IMG/VR virus record: IMGVR_UViG_3300020129_000509
Span: 1-20,405 of that record
Direction: 5' to 3' (one strand)
From: a virus
DNA: 20,405 nt
Shown: piece by piece, positions 7,705 to 13,581 of the stretch
Position numbering within the stretch: the stretch's first letter is position 1
Layout: the number at the start of each line of letters is the position of its first letter
The notes under the pieces: model-generated
What the model saw: the letters and a program-made list of their open reading frames with translations, nothing else
What the model was told of the DNA's origin: nothing
The model's database searches: none
Position numbers and translations under genes: made by a program

Positions 7705-7745
7705 CGATACAATATCGTAAATCTACTGTAGTCAATGGTCTACAG
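7705..7745 (-). promoter_or_regulatory. Leftward promoter with two dyads; divergent control region
   Basis: On the minus strand TTGACT (7735-7730) and TTGTAT (7712-7707) are spaced 17 bp, a plausible sigma-70 type promoter for the 7674 gene. Two dyads overlap it: CTGTAG at 7726-7731 with CTACAG at 7740-7745 (8-nt spacer), straddling the -35; and CGATA-CAA-TATCG at 7705-7717, covering the -10. Such placement is typical of repressor or activator operators. The divergent LuxR-type gene starts 30 bp to the right and may regulate this site and itself. The -10 is weak (3/6), so an activator is plausible. Confidence 0.55.
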
Positions 7746-7774
7746 AAAAGAAGTGCTAGTGCCGGTTCAGAGAC

Positions 7775-8098
7775 ATGATCCGATCCCAGGAACCCACCAG
7801 GCCGGGCTCGCCGGGCCCGCTCGTGGCGCTCTCGCCACGCGAGATTGATATCCTCTCACTTACCTGCCAGGGTAAACGCACCCGCGAGATCGCACGCCAG
7901 CTCGGCCTGTCGATCCGCACCGTAGATGACTACACCTGGAGGCTCTGCCAGGGTCTGCAGCTGCGGGGGCGCGTGGAGCTCATCATCTGGGGGCACCAGA
8001 ATCCGAGGGCACTAGCTGGAGTACCGGCCCACACCGGCTTACATCGCGCCGGCTGTAAGTGCGGGGCGTTGGTCTGTTCTATTCAAGAGGCGGCTTGA
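7775..8098 (+). CDS. Single-domain LuxR/GerE-type HTH regulator
   Basis: 107 aa. Residues ~19-72 form a LuxR-type (GerE) helix-turn-helix: LSPREIDILSLTCQGKRTRE, then IARQLGLSIRTVDDYTWRL with recognition helix 46-57. No receiver or autoinducer domain precedes it, so the HTH stands alone. A C-terminal tail has Cys residues (CKCGALVC, 94-101) that might bind metal. It is transcribed rightward, divergently from the leftward block, with dyads and a promoter in between. It is therefore a likely regulator of the late or leftward genes. No strong Shine-Dalgarno sequence precedes the ATG. Codon use is like its neighbours. Confidence 0.82.
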   Translation: MIRSQEPTRPGSPGPLVALSPREIDILSLTCQGKRTREIARQLGLSIRTVDDYTWRLCQGLQLRGRVELIIWGHQNPRALAGVPAHTGLHRAGCKCGALVCSIQEAA

Positions 8099-8538
8099 TA
8101 TCAAACAAAAAGGGAAGGCAGAAATTCATTGTGGTTTTCCGCCTCGAGGCGTTAACTTAGGCTAGTCGCCGCAGTATTGAAGGACTAAAAGTACTGGAGA
8201 GCGGGCGTATCAGTTTCCAAGCCGGTCGCCCGCTCCCAGTTGCTATTCACGGATTTAAAACGAAAGGCTATTTTCGCTTTGCCCGGAATCATTGGTAGAT
8301 TAGCGCAGCCCGCCCGAGTCCGCCATCGGCTTTCACCGAGGCAGAGCCCTACAGCAAATATTTTTTCCGTGAGGTGTGCGCCCGCGCTCGTTTCATGGCA
8401 TTCTGATCTCGCTGGCGGCTGTTGCAACGGTCGCGAGCTGAAAAAGTTGGGGGGCCCGGGCGCGTCCGCAGTCAAAGGCGGATCACTACCGTGCCCGGCC
8501 CCCATAACGCTCTGTAGTGGAGCGAGATTGAAAAAGCC
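8099..8538. other. Non-coding gap between LuxR-type gene and integrase
   Basis: I find no convincing gene in these 440 bp; open frames on either strand lack conserved motifs and start signals. It holds a 12-bp palindrome CGCCTCGAGGCG (8140-8151), a strong hairpin (8193-8240) and an AT-rich patch with a T6 run near 8350. It separates two convergent genes, so terminators are expected. An attachment core could also lie here, next to the integrase gene, but I could not identify a repeated core within the window. Confidence 0.5.
8193..8240. terminator. Strong hairpin, probable (bidirectional) terminator
   Basis: Arms 8193-8207 and 8227-8240 pair over 14 bp (GAGCGGGCG with CGCCCGCTC, and ACTGG with CCAGT) with a single bulged A and a 19-nt loop. 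Reading leftward, the hairpin is followed by ACTTTTAG, a short T-run, so it could end leftward transcription from the integrase gene. Reading rightward, no T-run follows. It lies between convergent genes. Confidence 0.5.
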
Positions 8539-9492
8539 TCACAGATCGAGCAGGGCCACCGCGGAGTGGAAGACGTCGCGCCGGCGGAAGTACGCCGCGA
8601 GCGAGCGCCGGTCGTGGTGCAGAGTCTGCGCCATGATCAGCAGCTCGTCGATGTCCTGCTCGACGGCCGCGGTCACCATGCCGGAACGCAATGAGTGGCC
8701 CGAGTATTTCTCGGACTCGAGTCCGATCCTTGCTACCGCGTGCTGCACGATCTGGCCGATGCGCTCCGCCTCGAGCGGGATGTGGCGCCGGGCGATCCGG
8801 CCGAACCGCGTGAAGACGGGCCCCGCGTATGCTCCGCGGCGCGCCATCCAGTCGCGCAGCGCCGTTACCGGACAGGTTTCGGGATGGCGGCCATGAGGCA
8901 GTCCCAGCGTGGCGCCGCGGCCCTCCTGATCCGTCTTCGACCTGCGTATCTGAAGCTTCACTCCCTTCTCGCAAAACTCCACATCCGCCATCGTCAAGCA
9001 GGCGAGGTTCGCACTCCGCAATGCGCTCGCGAATCCGACAACGAGAATGGCGCGATCGCGAATCGACATGGGCGTGTCCTCCTCGACGAGCAGGCGCGCG
9101 ATCGAGCGCAGCTCCTCGATCGACAATGGGCAGACACGGTGGACGTCCTCGATACGGGTGTGGTCTCGTTTCGCGCCGCGGAGCAGCATCCGGACGTCCG
9201 CCGTGACGGGCGAGGGGAGATCGTTCGCGCGGTGGATGTGCGCGATCGCAGCCAGGCGCCGCGTGACGGTCGACACCTTGAGGCCGTCGCTCAATTGCGA
9301 GGCGACGTAGAGTCCGACGGTGTCGCTCGACGCCGGCAGTGGAGCTCGTCCCAGACGGTTGCACCACGTCGCGAACTGCTTGCAGTCGTAGTCGTAGCCT
9401 CTAATGGTGTTCGCTGCGATGAGAATCTTTGCGAGCCGGGATTGCTCGGCCCGCAGACGCGCCATAAGGGCGCTAGAATCCGGATCAGCCAT
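8539..9492 (-). CDS. int: Tyrosine recombinase / phage integrase
   Basis: 317 aa. The N-terminal SAM-like core-binding domain (~20-105) includes NTIRGYDYDCKQFATWC. The C-terminal catalytic domain carries all expected residues: Arg159 in SALRSANL, Lys186 in RRSKTDQE, His266 and Arg269 in GHSLRSG, His292/293 in TLHHDRRS and the nucleophile Tyr301 in AAYFRR. It should catalyse site-specific integration and excision through a covalent 3'-phosphotyrosine. Length fits integrases without a long arm-binding domain. GGGAG lies 7 bases before the ATG. That ribosome-binding site falls in a small hairpin (CAGCT at 9495-9499 with AGCTG at 9506-9510), which could lower translation. Confidence 0.95.
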   Translation of the reverse strand: MADPDSSALMARLRAEQSRLAKILIAANTIRGYDYDCKQFATWCNRLGRAPLPASSDTVGLYVASQLSDGLKVSTVTRRLAAIAHIHRANDLPSPVTADVRMLLRGAKRDHTRIEDVHRVCPLSIEELRSIARLLVEEDTPMSIRDRAILVVGFASALRSANLACLTMADVEFCEKGVKLQIRRSKTDQEGRGATLGLPHGRHPETCPVTALRDWMARRGAYAGPVFTRFGRIARRHIPLEAERIGQIVQHAVARIGLESEKYSGHSLRSGMVTAAVEQDIDELLIMAQTLHHDRRSLAAYFRRRDVFHSAVALLDL

Positions 9493-9875
9493 GTCAGCTC
9501 CCTAAAGCTGGTATTGGTTAGGGCGGTTGCGGTGTTACTAGCGCCGCGGCCGCCTGTTCTCAGACTAACTCCCTTAACGCAGGATATACAGGCCCGCAGG
9601 TACTTTTGCGGCGAGGGGGAACTGCGGAAACGTACTGGGGCATGCGTTCAAAACTCGCGATTGTACCGCGCCCGAAGGCATGTCCAATCGATTGTGAATG
9701 CGGCCCGAAAGCGGGGTAGGTCACCACCCGGCGCGCCGGAAGCATTGCCCGGGCTCTCTTAACTTGGCGGTCGAGATCAGCCCAAAACAATTAACGAGTG
9801 ACGCCGGGAGCAACTCCCCCCAGTGTAGAGCCTCCCTGCCTGTCATTCAAATACTTTCCAGCCCAGGAGTTTTGA
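9493..9875. other. Intergenic region between integrase and replication genes
   Basis: 383 bp with no supported gene. It must hold the divergent promoters for the integrase and for the 9876 operon, and is a candidate for the integrase-binding (attP) region. Visible structure: an imperfect inverted repeat around GTACTTTTGC (~9600-9609) and GGAAACGTAC (~9627-9636), a perfect palindrome CAATCGATTG (9685-9694), and an AT-rich patch with CAAAACAATTAACG near 9782-9795. No consensus promoter is convincing. Confidence 0.4.
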
Positions 9876-10067
9876 ATGTTGTCCAAAAGTGTGACCAAGA
9901 CAGTCAGACGTAACGCAACCTGCGCCGAATGCCAGCGAGCGTTCTTGAATCCATCACAGTATCGTTACGAGAACGGCCGGCCGGTGTGCCGTGCCACCAA
10001 GGAATGCGTGCAGCGGAGCCATGCCAAATATCGACGCCTTACGCAGGGCGCGGGAGGTGGCCGATGA
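9876..10067 (+). CDS. Small zinc-finger phage protein
   Basis: 63 aa, with AGGAG six bases before the ATG. Basic N-terminus, then a four-Cys pattern: CAEC at residues 16-19, then Cys38 and Cys44 (PVCRATKECVQRSHAKYRR). The spacing suggests one zinc site similar to small treble-clef or FCS-like fingers, followed by a basic tail, so nucleic-acid binding is likely. Its TGA overlaps the next gene's ATG (ATGA), so it is probably co-translated with the initiator-like gene. Exact family not recognised. Confidence 0.72.
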   Translation: MLSKSVTKTVRRNATCAECQRAFLNPSQYRYENGRPVCRATKECVQRSHAKYRRLTQGAGGGR

Positions 10068-11260
10068 GGACCGACAAGAATAAAGAGCTAATGCTCGCCG
10101 CCGGATCGAAAACGGGAGCGTATGACGTCGAAGCGCCCGACCAGTGGAAGTGGGTTCTCCGCCACGGGGAGCGCACCGAAAAGGGGATGGCCTGGGTTAA
10201 ATCGAAGACCACGGCCTTCAACCATGAATCGCCGTTCTGCGTCGACGAGCACGGCAACGCACTATACGCCTCGCATATGGCGGTGGAGTGTGGATGGGAG
10301 GAACAGACCGCAAGAAATGTCCTGGCGGAACTGCAGTCACAGGGGAGGGTGCGGCTCGACGAGAGCAGGCAGGCTAAAACCGGGAAGCGAATCTGGTACT
10401 GCGCCGATGTTCCCCAAGCCTACGAAAAGGACGGTCTAAAAAACGAATCTCACAACTCTGTACATAGTTGTGAGACCACTTATGTTGTTGATTTTATTGA
10501 AAGCCTCCCTGACGAAAAACGGGCCACCGCGAAGCTCAAACTGGAAGCCTGTTTCCACTGGAAACGTGAGTTCATCGCTGACGGGATGGCGGCGCTTCGT
10601 GCCATAGCTGATCGAGTCGAAGATAACACACTGCGCGAGATCGGTATACCAAAAAAGCGTCTGCCGAAGCGGCGCCCGGCAAAATGTAAATGGGTCCAGC
10701 TCAGCCTGCTCGCCGAGCCTGACTTTGTACAAAGTTGCGAGATCCAGTCTGTACAAACCGCGGATTCGGGTTCGTACAAACCGAAAACCGAGACCGTACA
10801 AAGTAAAAATGGCGGCGCATCCTTTAGTGTTTCAACCACAACCACAACACAGCTAGCTAGCGAGTCCGCTCCAGGGGCGGAAGACGTCGCCGAGCTGCAG
10901 CAGTTCCTTCACGATGTGGCAGCTAAACGCTTCCCTCGATTGAAGCCTCCGACCCCCAACAAGCAGACCTGCATTAACCTCCTGCGGATGGCACGGGCGA
11001 AGAAACCGGACGCAGTCTCGATCGAGATCGCGGAGGCTGTCGCCAGCTTTGCAGCCAAAAACACTGGCTTCGAAACCTGGGGAGGTGTGGTCGACCTGTT
11101 AAGGAAGAGCTGGAGTAACGGGGAAGACCGTGCGGCGCCGGCAGTGGGAGCCCCGAAGTGCTGGAGTTGTGGGAAGCCAATCACGGGCACCGCGATTAAT
11201 GGCGCCTGCTTTGACTGTATCGAGGCTAGACGATCACAGATTGCGGGAGGCGGCGACTGA
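10064..11260 (+). CDS. Replication-initiator-like protein with internal iterons
   Basis: 398 aa from the ATG overlapping the upstream stop (ATGA). Residues ~43-115 look like a winged helix (ASHMAVECGWEEQTARNVLA then ELQSQGRVRLDES, with a hairpin wing before ADVP). A basic helical middle follows (~150-210). Residues 215-270 are a Ser/Thr/Gln-rich linker with FVQSCE, SVQT, SYKP and TVQSK. The helical segment 273-350 resembles C-terminal phage replication regions. A zinc ribbon closes it: CWSC at 367-370 and CFDC at 382-385. The architecture plus the DNA repeats in the linker coding region resemble lambda O and related initiators, which bind iterons inside their own gene. The initiator role is inferred; a plain DNA-binding phage protein is the alternative. 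The middle is AT-richer than its surroundings. Confidence 0.7.
   Translation: MRTDKNKELMLAAGSKTGAYDVEAPDQWKWVLRHGERTEKGMAWVKSKTTAFNHESPFCVDEHGNALYASHMAVECGWEEQTARNVLAELQSQGRVRLDESRQAKTGKRIWYCADVPQAYEKDGLKNESHNSVHSCETTYVVDFIESLPDEKRATAKLKLEACFHWKREFIADGMAALRAIADRVEDNTLREIGIPKKRLPKRRPAKCKWVQLSLLAEPDFVQSCEIQSVQTADSGSYKPKTETVQSKNGGASFSVSTTTTTQLASESAPGAEDVAELQQFLHDVAAKRFPRLKPPTPNKQTCINLLRMARAKKPDAVSIEIAEAVASFAAKNTGFETWGGVVDLLRKSWSNGEDRAAPAVGAPKCWSCGKPITGTAINGACFDCIEARRSQIAGGGD
10448..10475. promoter_or_regulatory. 28-bp near-perfect palindrome inside the initiator-like gene
   Basis: Arms TCTCACAACT (10448-10457) and AGTTGTGAGA (10466-10475) are exact reverse complements around an 8-nt centre that contains TGTACA. 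Thirteen of 14 base pairs match. Its right half, TGTACA.AGTTG.GAGA, recurs at 10727-10742 in the iteron cluster. It sits about 265 bp upstream of the cluster, within codons 129-138. It may be a high-affinity dimer site for the same protein, for autoregulation or looping. Confidence 0.6.
10722..10804. repeat. Iteron-like direct repeats (GTACAAA), candidate replication origin
   Basis: GTACAAA occurs four times, with the GTAC at 10727, 10751, 10774 and 10796, so spacing is 24, 23 and 22 bp, close to two helical turns. The first copy is embedded in the perfect 14-bp palindrome ACTTTGTACAAAGT (10722-10735). Flanks are partly conserved: a pyrimidine pair on the left, and AG or CC on the right. Downstream (10803-10860) is an A/T- and CA-rich stretch that could be a DNA-unwinding element. 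The repeats encode the low-complexity VQS/VQT linker. Position inside an initiator-like gene matches lambda-type origins. Confidence 0.65.
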
Positions 11261-11265
11261 ATATG

Positions 11266-11778
11266 CTACTCGCGCCCATGTTCAGCAAAGACACCCGCGG
11301 CCCACTCCTTCTGGTCGTCGTCACCGAAACGTTCCGCGTCACGCGCAAACGCCCGAATCAGGCAGAGGCGATGCCAGCGGAATATTCTGTGCTCGTCGGA
11401 GGTGGAAGGCTTACGGCAAGCTGGACAAGCCCCGGGTCCCAAAATGAGGCGACGGAGGACCTTTACAGCAAGCCCCTGATCATCAAAATCCGGCATTGGC
11501 ATACTCATAGCCTCGCCGCCCTGCACTGCGTAGGGGTACCAGTTGCCCCAGGACTTCCGCAGCAGGCAGAGTTCGACGCGAGTTTTAAGGGGAAAGCTTT
11601 GGTCTCCCATGACGAGGTCGAGAGCTCTATCGAGCGCCGGTGTGAAATTAAAGCCCGGGTTCTCCTGGCCGTATTCCCAAAACTTGTCCAGCGCATCGGC
11701 GTCAGTCCCCGGCGTATCGACCGCCGCGCGGTTCGTTCCCCTAGCTCTATGCGGCGACTTCGGCTTCTTGAATCTCAC
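11266..11778 (-). CDS. Phage protein with Cys pair, opposite strand, unknown
   Basis: 170 aa from a GTG with GGGGAT upstream. It runs opposite to the replication genes and ends only 5 nt from the end of the initiator-like gene. N-terminus is basic (MRFKKPKSPHRARG). The core has LDKFWEYGQENPGFNFTPAL and TRVELCLLRKSWGNWYPYAV. A CPAC pair at ~residues 119-122 is followed by HRIFRWHRLCLIRAFARDAE, so a zinc site is possible. No family recognised. Trp/Tyr-rich conserved-looking segments make it better supported than the antisense frame. The lone leftward orientation hints at separate regulation. Confidence 0.62.
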   Translation of the reverse strand: MRFKKPKSPHRARGTNRAAVDTPGTDADALDKFWEYGQENPGFNFTPALDRALDLVMGDQSFPLKTRVELCLLRKSWGNWYPYAVQGGEAMSMPMPDFDDQGLAVKVLRRLILGPGACPACRKPSTSDEHRIFRWHRLCLIRAFARDAERFGDDDQKEWAAGVFAEHGRE

Positions 11779-11893
11779 GAGCTGATCCCCCTATCAAGGC
11801 TTGCGGGAGGGGCGGCAGTGATAGGCAACCGTCCCAGCCCGCAAAAGATACCGGGAGCGACCCGGCAGTTCTCAATTCTACAGGAGCGACTTC

Positions 11894-12133
11894 ATGATCA
11901 GCGAAGCTGAACTGATCGAGATTGAGGGCCGTGTGCTCGAGCTGTACAAGAGGCTCCGGGATATGGAAATGGGGTCGAGGGTGCGGCACGAGCTGCCTGT
12001 GACGGAGGCTGCGCGATTACGCCAGGTGATTGCTGATGTCCGCGTGTTGATACCTACTCTCATGGAAGACATCGATCGGCTGGTGGAACAGGCGAGGCGC
12101 AGCCGGCCGAAGGTGATGGGAGCGGGCGAATGA
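11894..12133 (+). CDS. Small helical phage protein (79 aa)
   Basis: 79 aa with AGGAG (11882-11886) seven bases before the ATG. Nearly all helical: SEAELIEIEGRVLELYKRLR, then VTEAARLRQVIADVRVLIPT and a final coiled-coil-like segment ending in basic residues. It opens a rightward run of four genes; its TGA overlaps the next ATG (ATGA). Unknown function. Confidence 0.78.
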   Translation: MISEAELIEIEGRVLELYKRLRDMEMGSRVRHELPVTEAARLRQVIADVRVLIPTLMEDIDRLVEQARRSRPKVMGAGE

Positions 12134-12516
12134 GCGACAAATATGTCCTCGTCGGACAGACGCCGGTGCCGGTGGACGATCTGCTCGAATGGGCAGTGCA
12201 ATTCGAGGTGATGGACCGGCGGGTCGCGTTCACGAGAGTGTTCGACCTGGTCGACGTGTCCACCGTGTTCCTGGGCCTCGATCATTCGTTTCACGGCGGG
12301 AGGCCGCTGCTCTTCGAATCGATGGCTTTCTGGGCTGACGAGCACGGAGCCGAGATGGCCCGGTGTTCGACCTGGCTGGAGGCGGAGCTGCAGCATGCGG
12401 AGATGGTGCGGGAGGTCTCTTCCTGGCGGGCACTGTGCGCTTACGTCTGGCGCCGGTGGGTTGCCCACTGGACGGCGGCCGCGGAGGACTGGAGGGTATT
12501 GTGGCCCAGCCTATAA
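12130..12516 (+). CDS. Conserved phage protein, VSTVFLGLDH family
   Basis: 128 aa. The segment RRVAFTRVFDLVDVSTVFLG then LDHSFHGGRPLLFESMAFW, followed by ARCSTWLEAELQHAEMV, matches a very common unnamed phage protein whose hallmark is VSTVFLG(L/I)DH, PLLFETMVF and a late STW..A...H..M pattern. It has no established function. Start overlaps the upstream stop by 4 nt. Two Trp-rich helices at the C-terminus (CAYVWRRWVAHWTAAAEDW) replace the usual short end. Confidence 0.85.
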   Translation: MSDKYVLVGQTPVPVDDLLEWAVQFEVMDRRVAFTRVFDLVDVSTVFLGLDHSFHGGRPLLFESMAFWADEHGAEMARCSTWLEAELQHAEMVREVSSWRALCAYVWRRWVAHWTAAAEDWRVLWPSL

Positions 12517-12761
12517 AGCGGCAATTAATGGCCGAGCAGTGGGACCAGTTCGCGCGGCAGGTCCTGCACCCTCAGGCGCCGGCGATTCAGAAGCAGGAGA
12601 TGCGCCGGGCCTTCTATGCGGGAGCCCAGGCGATCCTATTCCGTGTCATCCAGGCCCTCGCGCCTGAGTCCGAGCCGACGGCCGAGGACCTGCAGGTCAT
12701 GCAGGACCTCGAAGACGAGCTGCAGGCGTTCGGCAAAGCGATCAAGGAGGGGAGGGCGTGA
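12501..12761 (+). CDS. Small conserved phage protein (86 aa)
   Basis: Start chosen at GTG 12501 because GGAGG (12491-12495) lies five bases upstream; this overlaps the previous gene by 16 nt. ATG 12528 is a weaker in-frame alternative. The body reads WDQFARQVLHPQAPAIQKQE then MRRAFYAGAQAILFRVIQAL, a pattern (Q..E.rrAFyAGa....) I associate with common small phage proteins of unknown function. The C-terminal half is acidic and helical (EDLQVMQDLEDELQAFGKAI). Confidence 0.78.
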   Translation: MAQPIKRQLMAEQWDQFARQVLHPQAPAIQKQEMRRAFYAGAQAILFRVIQALAPESEPTAEDLQVMQDLEDELQAFGKAIKEGRA

Positions 12762-12973
12762 TGCCTGATCTGCGATACGTGCCGATCGAGCGCGTCGCCT
12801 GGAGCTGCGATCGCTGCCATGCCTGCGGCGTAGTCGAGGTTACGACTTCCGCAGGGCATGAGGGTATCCGGATGCTCACCGAACTCGAGCACGCAGCCGA
12901 GAACGGCGAATGCGCCTTGACCTGGTGCGGCGTCTACTTGCGGTACGCACAGACTGCGCCGTTGCCGGATTGA
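12761..12973 (+). CDS. Small Cys-rich phage protein (70 aa)
   Basis: ATG overlaps the preceding stop by 1 nt (TGATG), with GGAGG upstream; a GTG three bases earlier is possible. SCDRCHACG gives a CxxCxxC-type cluster near residues 15-21, with Cys51 and Cys56 later (ECALTWCGVYLRYA), a plausible zinc ribbon. Unknown function. Last gene before a structured 112-bp gap. Confidence 0.72.
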   Translation: MPDLRYVPIERVAWSCDRCHACGVVEVTTSAGHEGIRMLTELEHAAENGECALTWCGVYLRYAQTAPLPD

Positions 12974-13037
12974 GTTTTCCCGTTGGGGGAAAGAGGCCAG
13001 GCGCCGGGCCAGACGGCGCGGATGAAACAGGGTTGGG

Positions 13038-13065
13038 ACCGCCGCTGCTCTCCCGCGGCGGCGGT
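13038..13065 (+). promoter_or_regulatory. Leader hairpin upstream of the 13086 gene
   Basis: ACCGCCGC (13038-13045) pairs perfectly with GCGGCGGT (13058-13065) around a 12-nt loop, 20 nt upstream of the GTG start and just before its GGGAG ribosome-binding site. A smaller hairpin, TTTCCC/GGGAAA around GTTGG, sits at about 12975-12991. They may be a leader structure, an attenuator or a small processed RNA. There is no T-run to make a standard terminator. Confidence 0.4.
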
Positions 13066-13085
13066 ATCCCATGGGAGAACCCATT

Positions 13086-13298
13086 GTGACCGTTACTATC
13101 CAAGGCGATCGCGTCAGCCTCGACATGACGCGGGATCAGTACGACAGTCTGATGACGATGCTCGGCTTTGCCCTGGGAGCAGTGATGGCCCAGATGGACG
13201 ACCGGGAGCTGTTCTATTCCTGGCTGCGGTTTCACAACGAGCTGAACAACGGAAGGCCGGATTTCATCCCCTATGAGATCCCGGGGAGCCCTGTATGA
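13086..13298 (+). CDS. Small phage protein (70 aa), unknown
   Basis: Start set at GTG 13086 because GGGAG (13073-13077) lies eight bases upstream; an in-frame ATG at 13071 has no comparable site. The protein begins MTVTIQGDRVSLDMTRDQYD, then SLMTMLGFALGAVMAQMDDR and a Trp/Phe-containing segment. It looks like a compact alpha/beta protein. No family recognised. TGA overlaps the next ATG. Confidence 0.72.
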   Translation: MTVTIQGDRVSLDMTRDQYDSLMTMLGFALGAVMAQMDDRELFYSWLRFHNELNNGRPDFIPYEIPGSPV

Positions 13299-13519
13299 GA
13301 GCGCCGCGGTGGGCTGTTGGGATGAAGAAGATCGGACCAGGCCTGTACGTAGAGGGGGAATCCATTCACTTCTATACGCCCGAACTGTGCGAGCACCTGG
13401 GCGTGCCGGCGACGCCGGAGAATCAGCGGGTCGCCGAAGAAGCCGCACGGGAGGCGATCCAGGAACAACTTGGCCGCATCCTGATCACGGTAGTCGATGA
13501 CGACGTCCCTTGGGAGTAA
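13295..13519 (+). CDS. Small phage protein (74 aa), unknown
   Basis: ATG overlaps the previous stop (ATGA), and GGGGAG at 13283-13288 is six bases upstream. The sequence has GPGLYVEGESIHFYTPELCE and an acidic C-terminus (ILITVVDDDVPWE). No recognised domain. Its stop codon runs into the A-run of the hairpin that terminates the convergent gene. Confidence 0.72.
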   Translation: MRAPRWAVGMKKIGPGLYVEGESIHFYTPELCEHLGVPATPENQRVAEEAAREAIQEQLGRILITVVDDDVPWE

Positions 13520-13552
13520 AAAAGGCCCGGCGAGAGCGGTTGTCGCCGGGCC
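13518..13552 (-). terminator. Rho-independent terminator for the leftward PAP2 cassette
   Basis: GGCCCGGCG (13524-13532) pairs perfectly with CGCCGGGCC (13544-13552) around an 11-nt loop. Read leftward it is followed at once by six T residues (complement of 13518-13523), the classic intrinsic terminator. It lies 30 bp past the PAP2 stop. In the rightward direction only the stem exists, with no T-run. Confidence 0.85.
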
Positions 13553-13581
13553 CTGAATTCGAAGTTTTCGCCGCTTCCAGC

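Noticed and set aside
7775-8098. LuxR-type gene as a quorum-sensing receptor.
   Set aside because: There is no autoinducer-binding domain and no LuxI-type synthase; it is a lone HTH domain.
8185-8505. 106-codon minus-strand frame downstream of the integrase.
   Set aside because: It runs through the strong hairpin, has no ribosome-binding site and no recognisable motif.
8695-9762. 355-codon plus-strand frame, and an overlapping minus frame at 8486-9367.
   Set aside because: Both overlap the tyrosine integrase, whose catalytic residues are all present in the 8539-9492 frame. Neither alternative shows a domain.
10722-10735. ACTTTGTACAAAGT resembles the core of Gateway attB sites, suggesting vector contamination.
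   Set aside because: Only the short TTTGTACAA core matches, the wider att flanks are absent, and four similar repeats lie inside an open reading frame.
11263-11910. 215-codon plus-strand frame opposite the 170-aa gene.
   Set aside because: No start signal and shadow-like composition; the minus-strand protein has better motifs and a Shine-Dalgarno sequence. Not fully excluded.
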